Numbered from the stretch's first letter, positions 36,012 to 49,942 are shown. The stretch is 64,000 nucleotides of DNA from Radiobacillus deserti (GCF_007301515.1 NZ_CP041666.1:992001-1056000); one strand, 5' to 3'. The notes: generated by a model not told the origin, from the letters alone. Made by a program: numbers and translations.

Positions 36012-36565
36012 ATGAATCATATGACAAGTAGACTAATTAGTTTATGCTTGGTTTTCTTATTTTGTTTCTCTCCGATCGTATTATTGGGCCATGTTAAATG
36101 GTTTACAACGAAACCACCTGTGAAAATTCCAATCGAAAATATTTTATCTCCATTATTTTTAACTGTAGCTATTTTAGTGGCTATACTTCTAGCAGCGCTT
36201 ACTCAAATCATTCCAAAGGTAATGAATTTCTCTTTATGAAAATTAATGAGGCCCTTGAGGGGTTGCGTAGATACTCAAGGTATATATTGAAATACGGTAC
36301 AGCGGGTGCTTTTCTCATTCAAGTATTATCAGGCACTATGTTTGCGCCTGAATTTGTTATTGACTATTCATGGCAAACCATCCTAATGTGGATTATCATT
36401 ATTGGCTTATTGATTCCCCATCATATTACTACAAAGCTTGCAGCACTTATAATGTTTGGCCATTTTATAAATTTTTTTAAACTTCCTATTTGTATTAGCT
36501 ACTTTTATTCTGATTTATTATCGTTTTGGATAAGACGTCTGCGTTTAATACATTCTAATTTATGA
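36012..36565 (+). pseudogene. DoxX-like membrane protein, frameshifted and truncated
   Basis: Frame one starts MNHMTSRLISLCLVFLFCF, continues GHVKWFTTKPP and ILSPLFLTVAILVAILLAAL and stops at 36239. Frame two carries on at once with MKINEALEGLRRYSRYILKY, AFLIQVLSGTMFAPEFV and KLAALIMFGHFINFF, stopping at 36565. The HVKWF opening and RRYSRY block are those of long DoxX-type quinol-oxidase-subunit-like proteins of 350 aa or more; the last third is missing here and no ribosome site precedes the start. It is therefore a decayed gene. Confidence 0.7.
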
Positions 36566-36578
36566 GGAGGGATTTTAC

Positions 36579-37121
36579 ATGTTAAAAGTAATAGATGTAG
36601 GATTAATGAGTAACCATTTAGAAGCACACGAAGGTGTCATGAAAAGGCTGGAAATGTTTCAGAAAATAACTGCAAATACGCAAGTTCAATCTATCTTAAG
36701 TCAACAGATCGAAATGATGAAAAACCACGTTCAAGTCATGAATCAATTGTTACAACCAAGCGAAACAACTAACCATATTCAAGTACCACCAATTCCACAA
36801 CCGGTTGCCATAAAGCAAATGGATCCAACGTATGTTGGTCTAATAGAAGATAAATATATAGTGATGGATAGTCACTTTACAGCAACCGCTATGGCTAACG
36901 ATAATTTTGTTTCAGCATCCAATATGAAAACAGTTCAAGTGAAACAAGCTCATATCGAAATGGGAAAACAACAACATCAGATTCAACAAATGTATGAAAT
37001 GTTAAGTAAACAAATGGGATGGTCACACCAACCAGAAGCAACATCTATGGAACAACAACAAACTATCATCCCGTTGCAATCATCCAATCCACAGCAGTCC
37101 AATCATCAAGGATTAACCTAA
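36579..37121 (+). CDS. CotF-like spore coat protein
   Basis: 180 aa, Gln/Met/His-rich and helical. Two helical halves: LMSNHLEAHEGVMKRLEMF with IEMMKNHVQVMNQLL, and MDSHFTATAMANDNFVSAS with QAHIEMGKQQHQIQQMYEML. This ferritin-like pair is the CotF/YraG family pattern. A strong GGAGGG precedes the ATG. The Gln/Ser-rich tail (150-180) is typical of coat proteins. Expected expression is in the mother cell. Confidence 0.8.
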   Translation: MLKVIDVGLMSNHLEAHEGVMKRLEMFQKITANTQVQSILSQQIEMMKNHVQVMNQLLQPSETTNHIQVPPIPQPVAIKQMDPTYVGLIEDKYIVMDSHFTATAMANDNFVSASNMKTVQVKQAHIEMGKQQHQIQQMYEMLSKQMGWSHQPEATSMEQQQTIIPLQSSNPQQSNHQGLT

Positions 37122-37206
37122 CTGTTTGTTAGGGTTTTCAATTGATAAAATTTATGTTAAACGGTATCCTATAGAAAAAGGGAAGAGATTAGGATTGGAG
37201 TGCAAC

Positions 37207-38049
37207 ATGGGAAAAATTGCTTGGATTACAGATAGTGCTTCTGGTTTGTCGCAAGAGTTTATAGAAAAACATAATATCTTTGTTTTGCCAATGAATGTCA
37301 TTGTGAATGATATTTCATATCGTGAAGACATCGATATTACAAAAGAGGAATTCTACGAAAAACTGAAGGTGCATGGCATCGGTGCGAAAACAAGCCAACC
37401 AACCTTCGGTGAATTTGTGAATCTCTATGAGAAATTGAAAAACGAGTACGATTATGGAATAGCACTTCATGCATCTAGCGAGTTAACAGGAACTTATCAA
37501 AGTTCAAAGAGTGCATCGGAAATGTCTGGCTTTCCTGTAGAAGTGATTGATTCAAGAATTGGAGCCTATCCATTGGGGAAAATGATGGATATCGGTATCC
37601 AATTAGAAAATCAAGGTGTGGAATATGAGGAAATTGTCAAGACACTTCGCACACTACCTAGTAAAGCCCAAGTATTTCTTCTACCTGAGAGCCTAGAGCA
37701 ATTAAGAAGAAGTGGAAGAGTAAGTGCTGCGAAATCAGCACTAGCAAGTATTATGAATATAAAGTTAATGCTATGTTTTGATGATGGCAAAGTGGTCATT
37801 CACGATAAAGTGAGAACGAGTAATCGGGCTCGAAAGAAAATGAACCAAATTATCTCGGAGACCATAGAAAAACATAGGCTAAAGGAATTGTGTATTTTAC
37901 ATGCTGGTGTATTCGAGCAAGCGCAACAATGGAAGGAAGAGCTTGAAAACATACATGAGCAAATCAAATTCAAAATTGAAACGCTTGTTCCTGTAGCTGG
38001 CGTTCATACAGGCTACGGTACACTGGGTGTGGCCTGGTTAGCGAATTAA
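37207..38049 (+). CDS. degV: DegV family fatty-acid-binding protein
   Basis: 280 aa. IAWITDSASGLS at the N-terminus, LPMNVIVND, GAKTSQPTFGEF and ASSELTGTYQSS are the DegV lipid-binding signatures, and the last domain ends VHTGYGTLGVAWL. DegV/FakB proteins hold a fatty acid for the kinase FakA. ATG 37207 is chosen because GGAG lies seven bases upstream and the conserved fold begins there; the open frame extends upstream without a site. Confidence 0.88.
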   Translation: MGKIAWITDSASGLSQEFIEKHNIFVLPMNVIVNDISYREDIDITKEEFYEKLKVHGIGAKTSQPTFGEFVNLYEKLKNEYDYGIALHASSELTGTYQSSKSASEMSGFPVEVIDSRIGAYPLGKMMDIGIQLENQGVEYEEIVKTLRTLPSKAQVFLLPESLEQLRRSGRVSAAKSALASIMNIKLMLCFDDGKVVIHDKVRTSNRARKKMNQIISETIEKHRLKELCILHAGVFEQAQQWKEELENIHEQIKFKIETLVPVAGVHTGYGTLGVAWLAN

Positions 38050-38053
38050 TGGA

Positions 38054-38084
38054 AACCTCTCTACAATGTAGAGAGGTTGTTTTA
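38054..38084 (+). terminator. terminator after degV
   Basis: AACCTCTCTACA / TGTAGAGAGGTT stem followed by GTTTTAT. Confidence 0.8.
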
Positions 38085-38145
38085 TATACATATATATAGA
38101 AGGAACTGGACAATCTAAAAGATATGACAGTTACGGAGGTTGCTC

Positions 38146-39036
38146 ATGTCAGACCAGATTCTTTCTACGGAACATATTGTTCTGATTGTTACAGCATTAG
38201 TAGTTGGTACGGTAGCTCGTGCTATTACTATTAAAGAAGACTTTAGACAATATCCTAGCTATCCGAATGGATATTTAATTCATCTCGTAACAGGGTTCGT
38301 TGCAGCTGCGCTTGGAGCGGTAGCCATACCGGCGCTCATGACAAAGAATTTTGTAGCTGTAACTTTTCTCACTTTAGCAATTCAACAATTCCGAGATGTA
38401 CGTAAATCAGAGAGAGAAAGCCTAAAAGATTTAGAGAATACAGAGTTCACCTTTCGAGGAGATGCCTATATTGATGGAATCTCTAAAACGTTTGAAGCGC
38501 GAAATTACCTTGCCTTAGTTGTTGCCTTTATTACAGCACTTACAATTCAGCTTATTCGTACAGAGTTGTTATGGCTGGAGATGTTATTAGGTATTGTAGC
38601 TGGATTAGTTTGTTTATATTTGTTAAAGAGTTTTTCCAGAGGAAAAAGAATTGGAGATATTGCAGACGTAAAAGAAGGACTAGTTGAAGTGAAGGGATCG
38701 GAGCTATTCGTAGATGGTATATTTGTATCTAATATTCTAGGGAGTGAAAACGCAGCAACTATGTTTCAAAAAGAAGGAATTGCTGTAGTGTTAACTCCAA
38801 AGGAACAGCATTATCGAGTGACTTTAGATAATTTTGGACAAAGGCAGGCTGCCTTATTCGAAGCAACACGTACATTAGGAGTGAAAAGGTACCATTTTAG
38901 TAGGAAGGAATACAATCAAGGAAGGGTCGTTATCACGTTCGTTCCAATTCTAAGAGATGTTCCGAAATTAGTAGAAGCAATGAAGAATACGCCTGTTTTG
39001 GAAAGCTCTAAGAAGAGTCATGGATTAATGAAATAG
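38146..39036 (+). CDS. YIEGIA-family membrane protein
   Basis: 296 aa with about five hydrophobic helices in the first half and a soluble C-terminal domain. The name-giving block reads AYIDGISKTFEARNY (about residue 108-122). ATG 38146 lies six bases after GGAGG. Its small partner follows 12 bases downstream. The family is widespread in spore-formers and not understood. Confidence 0.75.
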   Translation: MSDQILSTEHIVLIVTALVVGTVARAITIKEDFRQYPSYPNGYLIHLVTGFVAAALGAVAIPALMTKNFVAVTFLTLAIQQFRDVRKSERESLKDLENTEFTFRGDAYIDGISKTFEARNYLALVVAFITALTIQLIRTELLWLEMLLGIVAGLVCLYLLKSFSRGKRIGDIADVKEGLVEVKGSELFVDGIFVSNILGSENAATMFQKEGIAVVLTPKEQHYRVTLDNFGQRQAALFEATRTLGVKRYHFSRKEYNQGRVVITFVPILRDVPKLVEAMKNTPVLESSKKSHGLMK

Positions 39037-39048
39037 TGAGGGATTAAT

Positions 39049-39255
39049 TTGGGTAGAGAATCAAGTCAAAAACCTAGTTATGAAATATTAGCCTATCTTA
39101 CGAAACATAAGGAAAGGTTCCTGGGAGGAACTCCTTTAGCACTTTTTGCGTCCGATGATGAACAGCTTTCTACGATGACTGCAGATATTGCGAAAGCTAT
39201 GAAGGCGGATGTAGTAAGGATGAAGAACGGGGACTACTTGATTATCCGTGTATGA
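39049..39255 (+). CDS. small partner of the YIEGIA protein
   Basis: 68 aa, soluble: SYEILAYLTKHKERFLGGTP, LFASDDEQLSTMTADIAKAM, VVRMKNGDYLIIRV. A short protein of this kind is regularly coded next to YIEGIA genes and has been called its capping complex subunit. TTG start; GAGGG is the likely ribosome site. Confidence 0.7.
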   Translation: MGRESSQKPSYEILAYLTKHKERFLGGTPLALFASDDEQLSTMTADIAKAMKADVVRMKNGDYLIIRV

Positions 39256-39347
39256 AAGAAGGAAATACTTTCCGGTATCTTTTTTTACCTTAGACGTATA
39301 TACTAAGTAACACCGGCAAGCAAGAAACAAGATTAGAAAAAAAGTTG

Positions 39348-39377
39348 TTGACGTTAAATGAGTAAACATGATATAAT
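39348..39377 (+). promoter_or_regulatory. rrn promoter P1
   Basis: TTGACG (39348-39353), 18-base spacer, TATAAT (39372-39377), about 265 bases before 16S rRNA. Confidence 0.85.
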
Positions 39378-39434
39378 AATTTTTGTCGCTTCTATTTACG
39401 CTTTGGATAAAAAAGAAGTTGAATCATAAAGTTA

Positions 39435-39463
39435 TTGACTTATAGTTGTTGACTTGATATGAT
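39435..39463 (+). promoter_or_regulatory. rrn promoter P2
   Basis: TTGACT (39435-39440), 17-base spacer, TATGAT (39458-39463). Tandem promoters are normal for Bacillus rrn operons. Downstream is the conserved leader segment CCTTGAAAACTGAACAAAAC. Confidence 0.85.
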
Positions 39464-39593
39464 GTAAAAGTTGTCGATAAAAACAATCAAAACACTTTGA
39501 TCCTTGAAAACTGAACAAAACAACCAGTATGTTAAGTAAGATTTTAGCTAGCTTTATTATTGAGCAAGCAAACACCAATGAGACAGCTTAAGT

Positions 39594-39637
39594 TCGCGAC
39601 GTCCTGTCGCAACAGCTGCATGAGCACATCCGTGTGC
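39594..39637 (+). repeat. short hairpins in the rRNA leader
   Basis: GCGAC-GTCCT-GTCGC and, close behind, GCACA-TCCG-TGTGC lie just before mature 16S. Similar GTCCT-loop hairpins recur in the 16S-23S spacer. Confidence 0.6.
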
Positions 39638-39642
39638 GTCAT

Positions 39643-44391
<4,749 letters not shown>

Positions 44392-44497
44392 AAGCGGAAG
44401 TGTCCGGTGGACACGGAAGCTAGCCGTGGCTATAGCTCGTTTGATTGTCTAACTCTTATTTAGTTTTTAGGGTATAAACTCAACTTTACATTAAAGG
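44392..44497 (+). other. 23S-5S spacer
   Basis: About 106 bases, no tRNA; contains the hairpin GTGTCC-GGT-GGACAC. Confidence 0.7.
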
Positions 44498-44613
44498 TCT
44501 AGTGGCAAGAGCGAAGAGGTCACACCTGTTCCCATGCCGAACACAGAAGTTAAGCTCTTCAGCGCCCATGGTAGTTGGGGCATTGCCCCTGCGAGAGTAG
44601 GACGTCGCTAGGC
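44498..44613 (+). rRNA. 5S ribosomal RNA
   Basis: TCTAGTGGCAAGAGCGAAGA to GACGTCGCTAGGC, with the conserved CCGAACACAGAAGTTAAGC loop region. About 116 nt. Confidence 0.96.
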
Positions 44614-44636
44614 CAACCAAATATACTTTTTATCAT

Positions 44637-44948
44637 CGCGGGGTGGAGCAACGAGCAAAACTTCTACCGAATAAACTGCGAGTAACCCCGAAGCATTAAT
44701 CCTCTTTGAATAAGCTAGAAGATGCAGGGGTTCAAACATTTGGTTTAAATCTAAACATTGCTCATGAAACAATATTAAATATTTTTTATCATCGCGGGGT
44801 GGAGCAACGAGCAAAACGTCCACCGAATAAACTGCGAGTAACCCTGAAGCACTAATCCTCTTTAAATAAGCTAGAAGATGCAGGGGTCCAATCACTTGGT
44901 TCAAGACCAATACTTTGCTCATGAACAACATATAATATTTATTATCGT
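44637..44948 (+). repeat. two tandem 156-bp units leading into the tRNA
   Basis: Two units begin with CGCGGGGTGGAGCA at 44637 and 44793; the tRNA-fMet begins with the same 14 bases at 44949, exactly on the 156-base register. By eye the two units are about 85-90 percent identical over their full length. After the shared 14 bases the units carry ACGAGCAAAAC instead of the tRNA D-arm. They look like remnants of a duplicated tRNA array. A minus-strand open frame with a 52-residue repeat results only because 156 is divisible by three. Confidence 0.85.
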
Positions 44949-45025
<77 letters not shown>

Positions 45026-45262
45026 AAATATTTATCCTGACTACGTCGAACTACTTCTTAGCTAGGATAAAATCAGAAGTACTCGAAGAGTGCAACCAAA
45101 TTTCTTACTACGTCGAATTAACTTCCATGTTAAAAATTTATAGTAGTACTCGAAGAGTGCAACCAATCATTTTCTAACAACGTCGTTTTGCTTCTCTGTT
45201 AGAAAATAATAGTAGTACTCGAAGAATACAACCAATCATTTTCTACCGACATCGAATTAAAT
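45026..45262 (+). repeat. array of stem-loop repeats ending in CAACCA
   Basis: Three full units of 73, 67 and 69 bases and a broken fourth. Each has a variable stem around a conserved loop (ACGTCG, then CTTC), followed by AGTACTCGAAGAGTGCAACCA-like sequence (in the third unit, GAATACAACCA). The stem arms differ between units but still pair (TTATCCT/AGGATAA in unit 1; TTTTCTAACA/TGTTAGAAAA in unit 3). Lies between the tRNA and the terminator, so it is transcribed with the rrn-tRNA unit. Confidence 0.8.
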
Positions 45263-45273
45263 ATACATATTCC

Positions 45274-45309
45274 AAACCTAGAATCAATAGACGATTCTAG
45301 GTTTTTCGT
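45274..45309 (+). terminator. terminator of the rrn-tRNA transcription unit
   Basis: Perfect 11-bp stem AACCTAGAATC / GATTCTAGGTT followed by TTTTTC. Confidence 0.92.
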
Positions 45310-45368
45310 TGCAAACAGATTTACTGTGATAAAATAAAATCAATAAATAGTGAATGGAGTTGAGTCTG

Positions 45369-46364
45369 ATGGAGAAGATGATTGAAAAGATATTAACAGA
45401 AGAAGTGTTGAGTTATTTCAGCGAAAAATTTCAGTTAAGAAACGACCGAAAAAAACTTGGGGATTTTGAAAACTATGTGTTCGAAGTATATCAAGACGAA
45501 ACTCCATACATATTACGTTTAACACATAGTTCTCACAGACACGAAGAAGAACTCCATTCTGAAGTTGATTGGCTTAATTTTTTGTTCAACAATGGGCTCA
45601 GAGTACCTAAAGCACATCTCTCCATAGATGGAAATCTTGTAGAAAGCTTAATAGCATCTGATGGGTCTAGCTTTCATGCTAGTTTATTTTCGAAAGCTGA
45701 AGGAAAACAAGTTCGTTTCTCTGATCCGGAATTTTCCAAGAAGCTATTTTTTAAATGGGGTCAAATGATAGGGAGCATGCACCGAGTAACCAAGAAGTAC
45801 ACTCCAGAACCAAATATTAAAAAACGACCTAACTGGGATGAGGACGATTTACTCGATGTAGGAAGATATGTTCAAGACAAAGTAGTTGTAGACAAAGTTA
45901 CCGAATTTTTAACGGAATTAAATAAGCTTCCAAAGAACAACGATAATTTTGGACTAATTCATAATGATATTCACTCGGGAAATTTCTTTTATAATGGAAA
46001 AAACGTTGAAGTATTTGATTTTGATGATAGCTGTTATTTGTGGTTTGCATCAGATATAGCCATTCCATTATATTATTCTATTTTGGGAAGATTTCCAAAG
46101 GAGAAATATAAGGAGAAAGAAGCATTCGCAAAAACATTTTTGCATGCGTTTATAGATGGTTATAAAGTGGAAAACCGACTTCCAGCCGATTGGGATAAGA
46201 ACTTGCCTTTGTTTTTCCGGTTAAGAGATATCACACTTTACACGGTGCTCCATAAAAAAATAATGGAAGAAGATAGAGACGAGGATGTGAAAAGTCTAAT
46301 AATCGAGCTTAGAGAACGAATTGTTAGTGGCGACTCGATAGTAGATGTGAAGAATATACTTTAG
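45369..46364 (+). CDS. aminoglycoside-phosphotransferase-like kinase
   Basis: 331 aa of the APH/choline-kinase fold. The Brenner motif LIHNDIHSGNFFY (catalytic Asp, with His and Asn) and VFDFDD (metal-binding) are intact; the N-lobe YILRLTHSS supplies the ATP-binding region. ATG 45369 is chosen because GGAG lies nine bases upstream; an in-frame ATG at 45354 overlaps that site. Most chromosomal members are small-molecule kinases rather than resistance enzymes; substrate unknown. Confidence 0.8.
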   Translation: MEKMIEKILTEEVLSYFSEKFQLRNDRKKLGDFENYVFEVYQDETPYILRLTHSSHRHEEELHSEVDWLNFLFNNGLRVPKAHLSIDGNLVESLIASDGSSFHASLFSKAEGKQVRFSDPEFSKKLFFKWGQMIGSMHRVTKKYTPEPNIKKRPNWDEDDLLDVGRYVQDKVVVDKVTEFLTELNKLPKNNDNFGLIHNDIHSGNFFYNGKNVEVFDFDDSCYLWFASDIAIPLYYSILGRFPKEKYKEKEAFAKTFLHAFIDGYKVENRLPADWDKNLPLFFRLRDITLYTVLHKKIMEEDRDEDVKSLIIELRERIVSGDSIVDVKNIL

Positions 46365-46398
46365 AGAAGAGCCTATTCACCGCTAGATGAATAGGCTT

Positions 46399-47082
46399 TT
46401 ATATGCTTTCAATGGATGTTCGAACAGATTCCATAATTTCGGTAAAAGCTTGTTTAGCTTGGAACGTGTCTTTATTTTTAATAGCTAATAATAGTGATTC
46501 ATGATGAGGATAGCTTGGGTCAAAAATATCCTGTTTCCCAAATGGCTCATTCCAAAACTCGTAAAAAGAATCCCAAACAGACTCAATAATACTTTTCAGC
46601 AGTTCGTTTTTAGAAGCATCATATATAGTACGATGGAATAATGAATCTGCTTGATTTGCATTATCTCGGTCATCAAGTTCAATAAAACGGACGTATTCTT
46701 TCAGATAGAACTCCATTTTGTTAATTTCATCTTCTGTGGCAAATTTCGCTGCCAATTCAACTGCTTTACCTTCTAATGCAAATCTAACCTCAAGCGCTTC
46801 TAATAGAAAATGCTTCTCATTTGTAATATCAAAAGAGGTATGAATTTGATAAGGATTTGTATCTTTAACAAAAGTACCTTTTCCATTCAATATTTCTAGT
46901 ATTCCTTGGGATTCGAGTAGCTGTAATGCTTCCCGCAACGTAGATCTCCCAATTCCTAGACTATTAATTAGTTCTGATATAGAAGGAAGACGATCCCCCT
47001 CTTTCAATTGTTCTTGTTTAATATACTGCTTAATCTCTTCAGCAGCTCGTTCGGAAAGCCTTGGCTTCCTTAAGGTCTTCAA
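46399..47082 (-). CDS. GntR-family regulator, FadR subfamily
   Basis: 227 aa from TTG 47082, chosen because GGTGGTGA lies seven bases upstream. N-terminal winged helix-turn-helix (RLPSISELINSLGIGRSTLREALQLLES, in parts) and an all-helical FCD ligand domain with likely metal ligands (Asp and His in LFHRTIYDAS, His near HHESLL). It is divergent from the PLP lyase/NhaC operon and most likely controls it. Confidence 0.85.
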   Translation of the reverse strand: MKTLRKPRLSERAAEEIKQYIKQEQLKEGDRLPSISELINSLGIGRSTLREALQLLESQGILEILNGKGTFVKDTNPYQIHTSFDITNEKHFLLEALEVRFALEGKAVELAAKFATEDEINKMEFYLKEYVRFIELDDRDNANQADSLFHRTIYDASKNELLKSIIESVWDSFYEFWNEPFGKQDIFDPSYPHHESLLLAIKNKDTFQAKQAFTEIMESVRTSIESI

Positions 47083-47173
47083 TATGAGATCACCACCATG
47101 CTGAATAATTAGTGATTTTATTATATCAGAAAATAACATAAATAGTCGTAATAAGTATTCAGAAAAATCTAAC

Positions 47174-47198
47174 CTTTCATACAGGTTGAAAGTATGAT
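47174..47198. promoter_or_regulatory. operator candidate for the GntR regulator
   Basis: Two overlapping inverted repeats, CTTTCA/TGAAAG and TCATAC/GTATGA, lie in the 200-base divergent gap; TATGAT at 47193 could be a -10 of the lyase operon. Confidence 0.4.
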
Positions 47199-47284
47199 AG
47201 TATAAAAGTGAAATTTTAGAGAGGGGGGTAGGTTGAAGGGACGGTTACGAAAGGATACTTTGTTGAAAGAAGGGAACAAAAGTG

Positions 47285-48439
47285 ATGTACACCGACGAAG
47301 AAATTTGCTCAAGCATAGGAAATAGAGAATCGAATGAATATGGTGCAGTATCACCACCAATTTACCAAACTAGCATTTTTACTTTTGAAGACTTTCGTGC
47401 TTTTGTTGATGCACAAAAAAACGAAAGAGAGAATTACGTGTACACACGAGGGGTAAACCCTTCTGTGCAATTTTTGGAGGAGAAGATAGCTCTTTTAGAA
47501 CGTGGGGAAAAATGTAAATGTTTTGGTTCTGGGATGGGAGCGATAAGTGCAGTTTTTCATTCATTATTGGAAAGTGGAGACCATGTATTGTTTATGAATA
47601 ACATTTATGGGCCGACGTTAGAGTTAGCGAAGCATTTATCGAAATTTAATATTGAATATGATGTTTTAGAACCGGATGTTTTTAAGTTGGAAGAAGCAAT
47701 TAAACCAAATACAAAGATGATATATCTGGAAAGTCCCGGTACCATGCTTATGAAGGTATTGGATTTACGGAAAGTTGCTGATATTGCTAAAAAGCACCGT
47801 ATTATTACGGCTATTGACAACACTTGGTCTACCCCTATATACCAGAAACCATTAACGTTAGGTATTGATATTTCCATTCACTCTTTAACAAAGTACATAG
47901 GAGGTCATAGTGATGTCATGGGGGGAGCGGTAATCGGGCAGAAATCTCTGATTGATCGAATTTTTAAAATCGGTCATCAGTTAAATGGGGCGGTACTAAG
48001 TCCAAATGATGCTTTCTTAATAACACGTGGATTACGAACACTCCCGTTGCGTTTAAAGCAACACCAGGAGAGTGTGAAAAAAGTCATTGAATATCTTCAA
48101 ACAAAAGAGGATGTCACAAAGATATACCATCCAAGTATAGAAGAAAAAGATTTTCTTTCTGAACAAATGCTTGGCTATTCTGGTTTATTCAGCTTTGTAT
48201 TAAAGGACCCAAGTTTTGCAAAGGTTTCTAAGTTTATAAGCAGCTTACAGCTATTCAAAATTGGAGTCAGTTGGGGCGGGTATGAAAGTTTAGTTATCTC
48301 ACCACTAAAAGATAACAATGAGGAAATTCTTGAGATGCAAGGAATTCCCATCGGTATCATTAGGTTGTCAGTAGGGTTAGAAGGATCAGAATTGCAAATA
48401 TCTGATTTAGAACAGGCATTTCAAAAACTCAAAGAATAA
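47285..48439 (+). CDS. Cys/Met-metabolism PLP enzyme, MetC-like beta-lyase
   Basis: 384 aa. PLP lysine Lys203 in HSLTKYIGGHSD; YTRGVNPSV and the C-terminal IIRLSVGLEGSE are family blocks. YLESPGTMLMKVLD and AIDNTWSTPIYQKPL are nearer to cystathionine beta-lyases of the MetC type than to mccB. Likely reaction: cleavage of cystathionine, cysteine or methionine with release of thiol, ammonia and oxo-acid. Thirteen bases upstream of an NhaC-type antiporter, divergent from a GntR regulator. Confidence 0.85.
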   Translation: MYTDEEICSSIGNRESNEYGAVSPPIYQTSIFTFEDFRAFVDAQKNERENYVYTRGVNPSVQFLEEKIALLERGEKCKCFGSGMGAISAVFHSLLESGDHVLFMNNIYGPTLELAKHLSKFNIEYDVLEPDVFKLEEAIKPNTKMIYLESPGTMLMKVLDLRKVADIAKKHRIITAIDNTWSTPIYQKPLTLGIDISIHSLTKYIGGHSDVMGGAVIGQKSLIDRIFKIGHQLNGAVLSPNDAFLITRGLRTLPLRLKQHQESVKKVIEYLQTKEDVTKIYHPSIEEKDFLSEQMLGYSGLFSFVLKDPSFAKVSKFISSLQLFKIGVSWGGYESLVISPLKDNNEEILEMQGIPIGIIRLSVGLEGSELQISDLEQAFQKLKE

Positions 48440-48451
48440 GGGGAGAGTAAA

Positions 48452-49909
48452 ATGAACAATCGACCAAGTCTAGGAATGGCATTAGTCCCTATATGTATAT
48501 CTATGGCTATCTTTATAGGAGGAATTGGTGTACTTAAATATCCAGCAGAGTTGATGCTGCTCTTTGCTGGAGTGGTTTTTTCCGTTTTTGCTATCATCCA
48601 AGGAAACTCGTTTGATGGGATAATACAAGTAATGGGAAACAAGATTAAGAAAGCGCTACCAGCTATACTAATCCTTTTTAGTATTGGCTTATTAATTGGG
48701 ACATGGCTCATTTCAGGTACGATTCCGCTATTTGTTTTTTGGGGATTAGAGCTCATCAATCCAAATTATTTGTACGTACTGGCCTTTTTAGCTACTGCTA
48801 TTGTGTCGATGTGTGTGGGAACTTCTTGGGGATCGGCAGGTACTATCGGGGTAGCACTCATGAGTATTGCCCAAACAATGGATGTCTCACTTGCTATTAC
48901 TGCAGGTGCAGTGGTTTCAGGTGCATACTTTGGGGATAAACTATCTCCATTGTCGGATACAACGAATATGAGTTCGCTTGCAGCTGGATCTAATCTTTAT
49001 GAACATATTAAGCATATGTTATATACAGCCATTCCATCGTCTATTATCGCGATTATTGTTTACTTCGTTGTCGGACTTGGTATGGAAACAGATGCTACAC
49101 AGCTATCCAATATTGAAGAAATGACAGCTGGAATTGATCAACTCTTTAATTTAAACCTAGTACTTCTCATCCCAGCACTGATTGTCGTCGCTGGTTCCCT
49201 CATGAAAAAATCACCATTGATTGTTATGTTTACTTCAGCCTTCTCAGCTATGATATTAGCGTTATTTTTCCAACAAGCTACATTTTCTAACGTATTTGCG
49301 TCCGCAGTCTCTGGATTTTCTGTAGACATGATAGCGGAATCTATTCCGAATATAAGTCCCGATGTTATTACAGAAGATATGCAAGGACTCTTAAACAGGG
49401 GGGGTCTCCAATCTATGTACAATGCTACATTCTTTGTTTTTGTTGCCTTCTTTTTTGCTTCTGCTTTAGAAGTATCACAAGCATTAAATGTTGTGTTGGA
49501 GCGAATTATTTCTCATTTGAAATCCGTTGGTAGCATTACGGTTGCTTCTCTTGTATCCGGATTTGCAGTTATAAACTGTACATCTAATGCATTAGTAACC
49601 TTTTTCTTGATTAAAGATATATTCGGAGACATCTTTAAAAAGAAGAATTTACATCCTGTTAATCTTTCTAGGAATATGGAGGACTCCGTTACGATAACCG
49701 AAGTACTAATGCCTTGGACTGTTTCAGGTGTGTTTATTGCCACAACATTAGGTGTAGGAAATTTTGAATTTTTACCTTGGGCTATATTTAATTTAGGAGG
49801 CTTTTTCTTTTCTGCTTTATATGGGATATTAGCACCATACACGAATGGCTTCGGAATCAGAAAATTAGTTCCTTCCCAGGTGAATCAAGAGGATCAAAAG
49901 GCTATATAA
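48452..49909 (+). CDS. NhaC-family sodium/proton (or substrate) antiporter
   Basis: 485 aa, about twelve helices. VGTSWGSAGTIGVALM, AITAGAVVSGAYFGDKLSPLSDTTN (in two parts) and NCTSNALVTFFL are NhaC-family signatures; the GDKLSPLSD loop is the ion site region. Some NhaC members (MleN) exchange organic acids with sodium, so with its PLP-lyase neighbour it may export or import an amino acid or its breakdown product. GGGGAG precedes the ATG. Confidence 0.88.
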   Translation: MNNRPSLGMALVPICISMAIFIGGIGVLKYPAELMLLFAGVVFSVFAIIQGNSFDGIIQVMGNKIKKALPAILILFSIGLLIGTWLISGTIPLFVFWGLELINPNYLYVLAFLATAIVSMCVGTSWGSAGTIGVALMSIAQTMDVSLAITAGAVVSGAYFGDKLSPLSDTTNMSSLAAGSNLYEHIKHMLYTAIPSSIIAIIVYFVVGLGMETDATQLSNIEEMTAGIDQLFNLNLVLLIPALIVVAGSLMKKSPLIVMFTSAFSAMILALFFQQATFSNVFASAVSGFSVDMIAESIPNISPDVITEDMQGLLNRGGLQSMYNATFFVFVAFFFASALEVSQALNVVLERIISHLKSVGSITVASLVSGFAVINCTSNALVTFFLIKDIFGDIFKKKNLHPVNLSRNMEDSVTITEVLMPWTVSGVFIATTLGVGNFEFLPWAIFNLGGFFFSALYGILAPYTNGFGIRKLVPSQVNQEDQKAI

Positions 49910-49917
49910 ATGTTGAC

Positions 49918-49942
49918 CCCTCCCAATTGGGAGGGTTTTTTT
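49918..49942 (+). terminator. terminator after the NhaC gene
   Basis: CCCTCCC-AATT-GGGAGGG followed by seven T residues. Confidence 0.92.

Noticed and set aside
45026..45262. CRISPR array
   Set aside because: Unit lengths vary and the changing parts pair with each other as stems, and there are no Cas genes; it is not a repeat-spacer array.
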